Origin: Prolixibacteraceae bacterium JC049
GTDB taxonomy: Bacteria; Bacteroidota; Bacteroidia; Bacteroidales; Prolixibacteraceae
Assembly: GCA_023369685.1 (NCBI GenBank)
Contig: SACZ01000004.1
Location: 372,001 to 436,000 of the forward strand
Direction of reading: 5' to 3'
DNA length: 64,000 nt
Shown here: positions 53,412 through 64,000 of the stretch, one piece after another
Numbering within the stretch: position 1 is the first letter of the stretch
How the letters are laid out: each line of letters starts with the position of its first letter
Notes under the pieces: model-generated
What the model was told of the DNA's origin: nothing
Databases searched by the model: none
Seen by the model: only the letters and a program-made list of their open reading frames with translations
Program-made: the position numbers and the translations under genes

Positions 53412-54323
53412 TTAGAGATGAATAAAAACCAACAGAGAAATTACACACACCAATACCCACAGCGTACCTCCCAGCACAAAGCTTTTCATTCCTGATTGCT
53501 TCATGGCCGGAAAAGAGATAGAAGAACCAATAAAGAAAAGGGCAACCACCAATCCTCTTTTGCCCAGCCATGCCAAATGGTTATACCAGTTGCTATAATC
53601 AGGCAACAGATAGGTGAGTAGAATTGCTGCTACGAATAGAAATATGAACCAGGGAATTGCAATTTGTTTCTTCTCCCCTTTTGGCTGAAAAAGGACAATG
53701 CCTATGGAAACTGGAATAATCCACAATGCACGCGTAAGCTTCACAATGGTTGCCACTTCTAACGCTTTGGTTCCATAAGCAGCTCCCGCTCCCACCACCG
53801 AACTGGTATCGTGAATGGCAATGGCTGCCCAATAACCAAAAGTTATTTGATTAAGATGAAACAGATGACCAATAAAGGGAAATACCAACAGCGCAATGGC
53901 GTTGAGCACAAACACCACCACCAAAGCAAAGGTAATTTGCTCCTCTTTGGCTTTTATTACCGGAGCAATGGCAGCAATGGCACTTCCTCCGCAGATAGCC
54001 GTTCCTGCAGCAATAAGCCAGCTCACATTCGAATCTACTTTCAGCAAACGCCCTAATAAAACACCTGTAATCAGAATTAAGCCAACCGAAACAGCTGTGA
54101 CCAGAAAGCTCGATTTAGAAGTGGCCACCACCTGAGTAAACGACATACCAAATCCCATCAATACAACTGATGCCTTTAATAATGTTCCACTCTGTTTCTC
54201 CCAACCTGCACCCGATATTTTCAGTAGTGAAAACATTATTCCCAGACACAAGGCCAGAGTTGGCGAAACAATCGGAAACAGGCATACTATTACAGCAATA
54301 ATCACACACAACTTACACTTCAT
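53412..54323 (-). CDS. YeiH-family putative sulfate/sulfonate exporter (UPF0324)
   Basis: A 303-residue membrane protein with about ten hydrophobic spans; the family features SWLIAAGTAICGGSAIAAIAPVI and GYWAAIAIHDTSSVVGAGAAYG are clear. YeiH relatives are called putative sulfate exporters and are usually controlled by an adjacent LysR regulator (YeiE), as here. It precedes the TauE gene by 13 bases. Confidence 0.92.
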   Translation of the reverse strand: MKCKLCVIIAVIVCLFPIVSPTLALCLGIMFSLLKISGAGWEKQSGTLLKASVVLMGFGMSFTQVVATSKSSFLVTAVSVGLILITGVLLGRLLKVDSNVSWLIAAGTAICGGSAIAAIAPVIKAKEEQITFALVVVFVLNAIALLVFPFIGHLFHLNQITFGYWAAIAIHDTSSVVGAGAAYGTKALEVATIVKLTRALWIIPVSIGIVLFQPKGEKKQIAIPWFIFLFVAAILLTYLLPDYSNWYNHLAWLGKRGLVVALFFIGSSISFPAMKQSGMKSFVLGGTLWVLVCVISLLVFIHL

Positions 54324-54409
54324 TTCAAACAGATATTTGTAGTTAAATCCACTACAAAACTATTGGAAGCAGTAATGTTTGTCAAATACTGATTTGTTAT
54401 CCTCAATAA

Positions 54410-55297
54410 CTAGAAGTTATAACAAGAAAGAAAATCGATAAATAGTTTAGGAAGTTCCAACTCGCGCCCATGCAGCTGAGCAATTCGAAATTGGCGGTTG
54501 ATTACCAATTTTGTAACGGGTAACTTCTGGATGGTTTTAAAAAGCACTTCTTTAGTAACTGCTCTCTCGGACACCAAAGCAATACCATTGAAATTGTCCA
54601 TGAAGTTTTTAATGGCTTCGGTAGATCCCAGATGAATTACCACATTCATTTCATCGATGCTTACACCGTGTTTGCTTAGTGCATTTTCAATCACCTCTAA
54701 TGTTCCGGAACCTTGTTCTCGCAGCACAACCGGAGCTTTCTTCAAATCGGGCAAAGAGATTTGATCTTGTCGGGCAAAGCTACTATTGATACCAGTAACA
54801 GCAATAATCTCATCGGGAAGAAAATCGGTGTATTTTACATTAGACAACGATGAGGCATTCTCTACCAAAGCAATATCCACCTCATTATTCAATAGCTTTT
54901 GCTCCATCTGAAACGAGTTGCCACTAATCAGGTTAATATCTATTTGTGGATAACGGGTATGAAAAGCAGAAATAACTGCGGGAATCAAATACTGCGAAAT
55001 GGTTGAACTGGCTCCAATTGTCAATCGTCCTTTGAAAGTAGCATTTAGTCGGCCCAATTCAAATGTCAATTCGTGATAATCCTGCTGAATCTCTTTTAGG
55101 TATTTGTAGGTAATCCGTCCCGCTTCTGTGAGGTAAATTTTATTCCCTTTTCGATCGAACAATGGTACTCCCAGCTTATTCTCCAACTCTCTGATATGCT
55201 TTGTCACAGCAGGTTGACTAATAAACAAGCTATTGGCCGCTTTCGAGAAACTTAGCTGCTCTGCCACAGCCAAAAATACTTCATCGCGATAATCCAT
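54410..55297 (-). CDS. LysR-family regulator, CysB/YeiE-like
   Basis: A 295-residue LysR-type regulator: N-terminal winged helix-turn-helix (MDYRDEVFLAVAEQLSFSKAANSLFISQPAVTKHIRELENKLG) and a periplasmic-binding-like effector domain (LTIGASSTISQYLIPAVI onward). It is co-directional with and 86 bases upstream of yeiH, so it likely controls the exporter pair. Sulfite or a related anion is the likely effector, by analogy with YeiE. Confidence 0.92.
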   Translation of the reverse strand: MDYRDEVFLAVAEQLSFSKAANSLFISQPAVTKHIRELENKLGVPLFDRKGNKIYLTEAGRITYKYLKEIQQDYHELTFELGRLNATFKGRLTIGASSTISQYLIPAVISAFHTRYPQIDINLISGNSFQMEQKLLNNEVDIALVENASSLSNVKYTDFLPDEIIAVTGINSSFARQDQISLPDLKKAPVVLREQGSGTLEVIENALSKHGVSIDEMNVVIHLGSTEAIKNFMDNFNGIALVSERAVTKEVLFKTIQKLPVTKLVINRQFRIAQLHGRELELPKLFIDFLSCYNF

Positions 55298-55376
55298 TAT
55301 TCATCTATTTTGAAGTCTGTTTTTGCTCCAACAACACCTCTCTCAGAAGTAAATTATTGGAGCAAAATATAATGTT

Positions 55377-56582
55377 TTAGTCTTCGGGTAAACCTTTAAA
55401 TAGTGCTAGTCCACCCAGCGAAGTCTCTTTATAGAAACTAGGCAGATCCAATCCGGTTTTACGCATGGTTTCCACCACCTGATCGAAGCTAATTCGGTGT
55501 CTTCCATCCGAAAGCATTGCGTAAGTATTGTGGTTCAATGCTCTGGCAGCAGCAAAAACATTGCGCTCGATACAAGGAATCTGCACCAATCCTAACACGG
55601 GATCACAAGTCAATCCTAAATGGTGCTCCAATCCCATCTCTGCCGAATATTCGATTTGATGAATGGTTCCGCCCATTAGCTGAGTAGCAGCACCCGATGC
55701 CATTGCACAAGCAACTCCAACTTCTCCCTGACACCCTACTTCGGCACCGGAAATTGACGCATTCTTCTTAACAATGTTTCCAATCAATCCGGCAGTAGCC
55801 AGCGCTTTCAGAATCAACTGTTCTTCGAATTTATAGAATTTCTTATGGTAAAATAAAACGGCAGGCAATGTTCCACAAGCACCGCAAGTAGGTGCCGTTA
55901 CAATCACTCCTCCACCTGCATTCTCTTCCGAAACAGCCAAGGCAAAAGCATATAACATTCCGCGTTTTTTCATCGGACCGCTATAACCCTGCGCTCTCAA
56001 TTTATAGGAGTTGGCTTTACGAGGTAGTTTTAATCCTCCAGCTAAAGTTCCTTCGGTTTTTAAGCCACGCTTAATGGCTTCCTGCATGGTTTTCCAAATT
56101 TCTTTCAGGAAATCCCAAATTTCAGGCCCTTCGTTCTGCTCGACATACTCCCAGAACTGCAAACCATTTTTGTGGCAATACTTCAGTATTTCATCCATGT
56201 TGGAGTGCGGATACACATCTTCTGTTTCCAACTCCGACTGGTCATCGATAATGGCACCTCCACCTACACTGTAGGCTGTCCACTCTTCAATCAACTCCTC
56301 TTTATCATCGTAGGCTTCAAACTTCAACGCATTGGGGTGCTTCGGCAAAAAAGTCTTTGCATCCCAAATCAATTCCATCTGTTTGTCCTTGAAAGTATCC
56401 TCAATGGCTACTCCCGTAAGGTGACCTTTTCCGGTAGCCGCCAAGCTTCCATACAATGTTACCACATATCTGCTGGCATTTGGGAAACGGCTCAAAAACT
56501 GTTCTGCTGCTTTCTTTGGCCCCATAGTATGACTACTGGATGGTCCAATTCCTACCCGATAAATCTCTCTTATCGATTCCAT
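55377..56582 (-). CDS. sdaA: L-serine ammonia-lyase, single-chain
   Basis: A 401-residue iron-sulfur L-serine deaminase with fused beta (1-150, GIGPSSSHTMGP) and alpha parts (GGVIVTAPTCGACGTLPAV, SGAEVGCQGEVGVACAMAS). Cys residues in PTCGACG and GCQGE and in TCDPVLGLVQIPCIERN are the cluster ligands. It converts L-serine to pyruvate and ammonia. The 79-base gap to the LysR gene suggests partly separate expression. A C-S link with the sulfur exporters is not evident. Confidence 0.95.
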   Translation of the reverse strand: MESIREIYRVGIGPSSSHTMGPKKAAEQFLSRFPNASRYVVTLYGSLAATGKGHLTGVAIEDTFKDKQMELIWDAKTFLPKHPNALKFEAYDDKEELIEEWTAYSVGGGAIIDDQSELETEDVYPHSNMDEILKYCHKNGLQFWEYVEQNEGPEIWDFLKEIWKTMQEAIKRGLKTEGTLAGGLKLPRKANSYKLRAQGYSGPMKKRGMLYAFALAVSEENAGGGVIVTAPTCGACGTLPAVLFYHKKFYKFEEQLILKALATAGLIGNIVKKNASISGAEVGCQGEVGVACAMASGAATQLMGGTIHQIEYSAEMGLEHHLGLTCDPVLGLVQIPCIERNVFAAARALNHNTYAMLSDGRHRISFDQVVETMRKTGLDLPSFYKETSLGGLALFKGLPED

Positions 56583-56770
56583 AATATTTTTTTCAGTCTA
56601 AATCTGTTTTCACCAAGTAAATCAAGTGTAGTTCTACATGTCGGAACAGTCACTGCACTTATAATACAAAGAAATAAAAAAGTAGAAAGGGGGGAAAGTT
56701 AAAAGGAGAAAAGTTAAAAGCGGAAAAGTGAAACTCTAATCAGAGTAACTCTCCTAATGTCTTCTTCCAT

Positions 56771-56803
56771 AAAAAAACGCAAGTCTATCGACTTGCGTTC
56801 TTT
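56771..56803 (-). terminator. Terminator of fabD
   Basis: AACGCAAGTC (56776-56785) and GACTTGCGTT (56790-56799) form a perfect 10-bp stem with a 4-base loop. On the minus strand it is followed by TTTTT. Confidence 0.9.
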
Positions 56804-56876
56804 ATAATATCTTAATTAGCTATCAATACTGTGATTGACAACTAAATACTTTACAACTGATAATTAATAACTCTAA

Positions 56877-57767
56877 TTACCCTTGGTAGCTGTTTACTCC
56901 TTCAGTTGGCATACGGCGATCTACCTTTTTAACCAATCCTTGAAGAACTTTACCAGGACCAACTTCTGTGTAAGAAGAAACTCCGTCAGTAATCATGTTT
57001 TTAACAGTCTGTGTCCATTTTACCGGAGCAGTAAGCTGAGCAATCAAGTTTTCTTTAATTACCTCAGGATCTGTTACAGGCTGTGCGTTTACGTTTTGGT
57101 AAACAGGACATACTGGTGCTTTGAAAGTAGTAGAAGCAATTGCTTCAGCCAATTCGGCACGAGCAGGCTCCATTAATGGCGAGTGGAATGCACCACCTAC
57201 AGGTAGTTTCAATGCACGCTTTGCCCCTTTTTCTGTCAATACCTCACACGCTTTATCGATACCAGCAATGCTACCAGAAATAACCAACTGACCTGGACAG
57301 TTGTAGTTAGCAGGAACTACTACCTCTTCGACAGCCACACAAGCTTCTTCAACTACTTCGTCTTCCAATCCTACAATTGCAGCCATTGTTGAAGGCTCAA
57401 TTTCACAAGCTTTTTGCATAGCCATAGCACGCTGAGCAACCAATTTCAATCCATCTTCGAAATCCATTGCTCCTGCAGCAACCAATGCTGAGAATTCTCC
57501 CAACGAGTGACCTGCAACCATCTCTGGTTTAAAGTCTTCACCCAATGTTTTTGCTAACAATACCGAGTGTAAGAAAATAGCTGGCTGAGTTACTTTTGTC
57601 TGCTTCAAATCAGCGTCGGTACCTTCAAACATTAAATCTGTAATTCTAAATCCAAGAATTTCATTGGCTTTTTCAAACAACTCTTTAGCCTCAGCTGAAT
57701 TCTCGTATAGGTCTTTTCCCATTCCTACGAACTGAGCTCCTTGTCCTGGAAATACGTATGCTTTCAT
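56877..57767 (-). CDS. fabD: Malonyl-CoA:ACP transacylase FabD
   Basis: A 296-residue acyltransferase of type II fatty acid synthesis, transferring malonyl from CoA to acyl carrier protein. YVFPGQGAQFVGMG opens the fold; the nucleophile is Ser88 in AGHSLGEFSAL and the partner His lies in GGAFHSPLM. An upstream TTG is rejected in favour of the ATG at 57767. It is a monocistronic housekeeping gene with its own terminator. Confidence 0.96.
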   Translation of the reverse strand: MKAYVFPGQGAQFVGMGKDLYENSAEAKELFEKANEILGFRITDLMFEGTDADLKQTKVTQPAIFLHSVLLAKTLGEDFKPEMVAGHSLGEFSALVAAGAMDFEDGLKLVAQRAMAMQKACEIEPSTMAAIVGLEDEVVEEACVAVEEVVVPANYNCPGQLVISGSIAGIDKACEVLTEKGAKRALKLPVGGAFHSPLMEPARAELAEAIASTTFKAPVCPVYQNVNAQPVTDPEVIKENLIAQLTAPVKWTQTVKNMITDGVSSYTEVGPGKVLQGLVKKVDRRMPTEGVNSYQG

Positions 57768-57833
57768 AATAAAATTCAATTTTTAGTGAAACGATTACTC
57801 ATTTCAAAAACAATAATTCTTAAAAGAATGGGG

Positions 57834-57841
57834 CAAAGATA
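57834..57841 (-). promoter_or_regulatory. Candidate fabD -7 promoter element
   Basis: Minus-strand TATCTTTG matches TAnnTTTG exactly and lies 66 bases before the fabD ATG. No convincing -33 TTG was found. Confidence 0.4.
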
Positions 57842-58064
57842 ATGTTTTGCACTATTGCCCTCCGCTTTTTTTAAATGGATATGAGTTTCTCATTCATTAA
57901 TCATCCATTTTTCATGTCATTTATAGACTATTCAATTTAATAATTCGAAACTCCCAATAATTGATTCAACACCATTTTTGCACCTATTGAATACATTTTA
58001 TTCACCTATCAGCACAGCATAACGACATTATCTAATCCTGATTACTTTGATGATTTAAAAATGA

Positions 58065-58088
58065 GGCTATACGGCTATACGGCTATAC
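58065..58088 (+). repeat. Three tandem copies of an 8-mer
   Basis: GGCTATAC repeated three times without change in an otherwise A/T-rich spacer. Confidence 0.8.
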
Positions 58089-58339
58089 TCTTTCAATAGG
58101 CCTTAAATATCATTTGTAAAAGCCTCACAACCAAAAACTTTATTTCACTACTTTATTGAGCACTTCTTTATATTTATTCTAAATTTTCATTCTGATTATA
58201 ATTTATTCCTCATAATTATAACCATCGTTTTTTAATACCGTATACCTTCATGGTTTTGCAACACAAAACAATGCTAACGGTAACTATCTGACTATATCTA
58301 AATAGGTATTCTTACTTAATCGCATACAAACAACTCGAA

Positions 58340-58810
58340 ATGAAAAAAGTAAGTACTTATAGAATATTTAAAGAGTGGAAGCTTATAATCACCTACTATG
58401 CTGAAGAGATTTGCATTGAAGATATCAAAGTGTTAATGGGTCAACTCAGCAAAGAACCAGATTATTGCCCCAACTACCCGGTCATCAATGATTTCAGAAA
58501 TTGCAATCTGCATATAACCCCTGATGAGCTTAAAGAGTATATCCAGTTTCTGGATAAAGATTTACAAATCATCAATAAGAGAAGAATTGGTTTTTTAACA
58601 GAAAGACCCAACGAAGTAGTTGTTACTCATCTGTTTTCTGATTACATTTTTAGCACCTCACTTCATGGAAGAGTTTTCTCTACTACTAACTCTCTATTAA
58701 AGTGGCTTTCTATTGATTATATGGATGAAAAAGAATTTGAAGATATTGTTCTGGAGATGAAAACAGAAGCCTATGAACTATATGCTCTATTTCTACCTAC
58801 TCTTAACTAA
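58340..58810 (+). CDS. Hypothetical protein, possibly STAS/SpoIIAA-like
   Basis: A 156-residue soluble protein without signal peptide or membrane span. The order YRIFKEWKLIITYYAEEICIEDIKVLMGQLSKEP, then PNYPVINDFRNC, then RRIGFLTERPNEVVVTHLF and GRVFSTTNSLLKWLSID resembles SpoIIAA-like STAS folds (strand, helix, strand, Rossmann-type end), but I am not sure. It is followed 22 bases later by a membrane protein gene, likely in the same operon. Confidence 0.6.
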   Translation: MKKVSTYRIFKEWKLIITYYAEEICIEDIKVLMGQLSKEPDYCPNYPVINDFRNCNLHITPDELKEYIQFLDKDLQIINKRRIGFLTERPNEVVVTHLFSDYIFSTSLHGRVFSTTNSLLKWLSIDYMDEKEFEDIVLEMKTEAYELYALFLPTLN

Positions 58811-58832
58811 CCATTAATCTTATCGATAAACT

Positions 58833-59462
58833 ATGGCAACTTCAAGAAAACCAAAAGTACAACGTTCAGTTGTAACTACATTCTGGGATAACTATGGGAT
58901 ACTAGCAGTGTATATGATTGCTCTTCTAGCACTTATTTACTCAACTGTTCACAACGCACATTGGTTTATGCTCATACCAATTGCCATATTTCTAATTCAC
59001 GATATATGGTTCAGGTGGTGTAGGAAAAGCAGCTGGGTTAGCTCCGGAAGAGATCATAATGGAACAGTGGAGAGTATTCGGGCTGCCAGTCAGTACACTT
59101 CATTCTTTATTGCTTTCATTGCTATTTCGCTCAGTTTAACTGTGGAGAACACTATTTTTCTACTCGGTGATATAAAGGTTACAGGAGATGATAATTTAAC
59201 CAATGAGATAAAAAATCTATTTGCTTCTCCTCTGGTTCAATATTATGGATTTACCATTTTGGCCTTTTCAGCTCTGGTTCTATTATTTATTCCCATTTCA
59301 TATTTAGATACGAAAAAAAAGAATTGGAAGAAGAAAAAGAAAAACAGAGAACCATCTATTGCGCTTAAAAACTGCTTTTTCGCTGTTTTATTCATGGAGA
59401 AAACCATTATTCTTCTGTTGGTTTACCTTATCATCCAGATCTTCAAGCTATTTATTAAGTAG
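58833..59462 (+). CDS. Membrane protein, unknown
   Basis: A 209-residue protein with at least five hydrophobic segments (about 22-40, 43-58, 88-108, 132-155, 185-206) and a basic Lys-rich loop (KKKNWKKKKKNREPS). No family recognised. It ends with TAG, a second ordinary use of this stop codon. It probably forms an operon with the 156-residue protein upstream. Confidence 0.7.
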   Translation: MATSRKPKVQRSVVTTFWDNYGILAVYMIALLALIYSTVHNAHWFMLIPIAIFLIHDIWFRWCRKSSWVSSGRDHNGTVESIRAASQYTSFFIAFIAISLSLTVENTIFLLGDIKVTGDDNLTNEIKNLFASPLVQYYGFTILAFSALVLLFIPISYLDTKKKNWKKKKKNREPSIALKNCFFAVLFMEKTIILLLVYLIIQIFKLFIK

Positions 59463-59826
59463 CAAAAATATTAGTAAGAACATATGTATAATAACCAGCG
59501 GGATAAAAGATGAATTGCAACTCAATAAAAATGCCATGCAGGAAGATCCTACATGGCAGAAAGCGTTGCTGATACAGTTTTAAATACTAAATAGAAAAAA
59601 GCCATGACAAAATAATTCAATACTGTATCATGCTGGTATCTAATTACCAGTTAATTGAGTTCTTATTTAGAACCTATAAACACAACAATAGAACTATTTA
59701 AAAAGTTTTCGCAAAATGCTATTTTGTATTTTTTGTAAAAAATAAAGGCCGCCCTGCCTAAGCAATGACGACCTTATTACCACAAACCAATTCTTCATCT
59801 AATCGGTTTGAGCGATTAGAAATATC
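59463..59826. other. Gene-free spacer
   Basis: 364 bases without a credible gene. A short hairpin TGCCATG / CATGGCA lies at about 59531-59557, and the GH2 terminator at 59738-59776. Confidence 0.6.
59738..59776 (-). terminator. Terminator of GH2 gene
   Basis: On the minus strand AAGGTCGTC pairs with GGCGGCCTT (two mismatched or G-U positions), followed by TATTTTTT. It is 50 bases past the stop of the GH2 gene. Confidence 0.75.
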
Positions 59827-63060
<3,234 letters not shown>

Positions 63061-63246
63061 TTAAAATAATTGTTCAACTCACCCACCGGTAGGAACTGGT
63101 AGGTACGACAAAAATCGAAATAAAAACCGATTTTGACAACTATTTTCAAAAGAATAACATAGGAATCATCAAGTTCCTGGGTTTATTTAGCAAACAAAAC
63201 CTTTTACTGGTTGTCTATTCTATCAGGAAGTAAAACCAAATTACAC

Positions 63247-63681
63247 ATGAAAATGAAACAGTTACTACTATTAACACTATTTATACTGGGAAGCTTTACT
63301 ATGCAAGCACAAACTGCGAAATCGATTGACAAAGCGCAAGTAAAATCGGATAAACTGGCTGTACTATGGACCAGTGGAGATCCGGATGTGGCTCATAAAG
63401 TGTGCCTAATGTACACTCATGCCGCTAAAAAAATGAAATGGTTCAATGAAGTTGTTCTGATTGTTTGGGGGCCTTCATCCCGACTATTGGCAACCGACAA
63501 ATCGCTACAGAAAAAAGTGAAGCAAATGAAGGAAGATGGCATAAAAGTGAGAGCATGTATTGTGTGCGCCAACATGTATGGCGTTACCGACGAATTGAAG
63601 CAATTGGGAGTGGAAGTATTGCCCATGGGAGTTCCATTAACCAACTATCTGAAAGAAGGATATCATACCCTTACTTTCTAA
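63247..63681 (+). CDS. Exported DsrE-like sulfur-relay protein
   Basis: A 144-residue protein: signal peptide MKMKQLLLLTLFILGSFTMQAQ, then a DsrE/DsrF-like fold (KLAVLWTSGDPDVAHKVCLMYTHAAKKMKWF, VVLIVWGPSSRLL, KVRACIVCANMYGVTDELKQLGVEVLPMG). Cys in RACIVCANMYG lies where DsrE-type proteins carry the sulfur-binding cysteine. A periplasmic sulfur-carrier role is inferred. An upstream TTG start is rejected because it would precede the signal peptide. Confidence 0.8.
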   Translation: MKMKQLLLLTLFILGSFTMQAQTAKSIDKAQVKSDKLAVLWTSGDPDVAHKVCLMYTHAAKKMKWFNEVVLIVWGPSSRLLATDKSLQKKVKQMKEDGIKVRACIVCANMYGVTDELKQLGVEVLPMGVPLTNYLKEGYHTLTF

Positions 63682-63733
63682 AAGAGCACCTCACTTTTTT
63701 ACGTTTTCACTTTTAAACTTTTATAACATTATC

Positions 63734-64000
63734 CTATTGAGGTGGTTGATTTTCATCTTTTGGGTCAACCATCCAGTAGGCATCTTCTTCGTTATCATCT
63801 TCGTCCTCTTCTTCCATTTCCCATTGAAATTTCTTCCGAACCGGACCGCTATTTCTATAAAATAGTGCCAGGATTAAACCTGCAACACCGCCCCACAAGT
63901 GCCCTTCCCAAGAGATATCTGGCTTTAACGGAAAGATTCCCCAGAACATACTTCCATACAGAAATACCACAATAAAGGCGATGGTCAATAAACGAATTTG
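63734..64000 (-). CDS. Rhomboid-family intramembrane protease, C-terminal part
   Basis: The frame is open to the right edge, so the gene continues beyond the window. Visible are the last two spans; DISWEGHLWGGVAGLILALF contains the catalytic histidine of rhomboid serine proteases (the serine lies outside). A charged tail with an acidic run (MEEEDEDDNEED) follows. These inner-membrane enzymes cleave transmembrane substrates; target unknown. Confidence 0.85.
   Translation of the reverse strand, partial: QIRLLTIAFIVVFLYGSMFWGIFPLKPDISWEGHLWGGVAGLILALFYRNSGPVRKKFQWEMEEEDEDDNEEDAYWMVDPKDENQPPQ

Larger units (their letters stand above)
57768..58339. other. Gene-free spacer
   Basis: About 570 bases with no credible gene. 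It contains the fabD promoter region, a triple 8-mer repeat (58065-58088) and A/T-rich leader to the next gene. Confidence 0.65.

Noticed and set aside
53811-54135. Plus-strand ORFs opposite the YeiH gene
   Set aside because: Antisense shadows of the exporter gene with no protein features of their own.

Overview
The window looks like a chromosome segment of a low-GC, glycan-degrading, gliding-type Bacteroidota, probably an anaerobic or facultative Marinilabiliales/Marinifilaceae-like member of the Bacteroidales. Reasons: two SusC/SusD transport loci each with an ECF sigma factor and a FecR anti-sigma factor, a type IX secretion C-terminal sorting domain, TAnnTTTG promoter elements, LytS/LytTR two-component pairs and the Bacteroidota-typical L28-L33-DUF4295-FtsY-RimO gene order. 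The genus is inferred, not proven.

Layout. 1-198: end of a rhodanese gene. 338-9986 (minus strand): glycan/peptide uptake locus 1 (sigma, FecR, SusC, SusD, two surface lipoproteins), with no enzyme in view. 10189-12335: a small minus-strand operon with a lipid A deacylase-like barrel and an EEP phosphohydrolase lipoprotein. 12574-14389: LytS/LytTR pair. 14487-28872: locus 2, in which a T9SS-secreted GH85 endo-N-acetylglucosaminidase, SusC/SusD, FecR, sigma, two small lipoproteins and a GH20 hexosaminidase together suggest harvesting of N-glycans. 29504-32121: para-aminobenzoate genes. 32173-35845: ribosomal protein, SRP receptor and RimO housekeeping block. 35900-39716: hybrid sensor kinase, outer-membrane barrel and TlpA thioredoxin. 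40235-44796: accessory region. 45229-52549: S51 peptidases, TonB-type barrel, LytS/LytTR pair, DJ-1 protein. 52682-56582: sulfite/sulfonate-type exporters, LysR regulator and serine deaminase. 56877-63681: FabD, two unknown proteins, GH2 beta-galactosidase, DsrE protein. 63734-64000: end of a rhomboid protease.

The most unusual region is 40235-44796. It reads as three consecutive integron-like cassettes without an integrase in the window. Each cassette begins with a GTT-headed 9-10 bp word and ends with its reverse complement; the cassettes are separated by long imperfect palindromes resembling attC sites; all genes point the same way and the last stop codon of each cassette lies 1-7 bases before the closing repeat. 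The cassettes carry (0) a CDF metal transporter, (1) a TIR-like NAD-hydrolase/nucleotide-binding protein of a defence family and (2) a three-gene set: an ABC/AAA-type ATPase interrupted by two in-frame TAG codons, a 172-residue protein, and a 56-residue single-span membrane protein. The last two share an 11/20-identical peptide, suggesting a homotypic signalling or docking motif. The array ends in what looks like the 3' end of a group II intron inserted exactly in the closing repeat. I regard cassette 2 as a candidate undescribed defence system.
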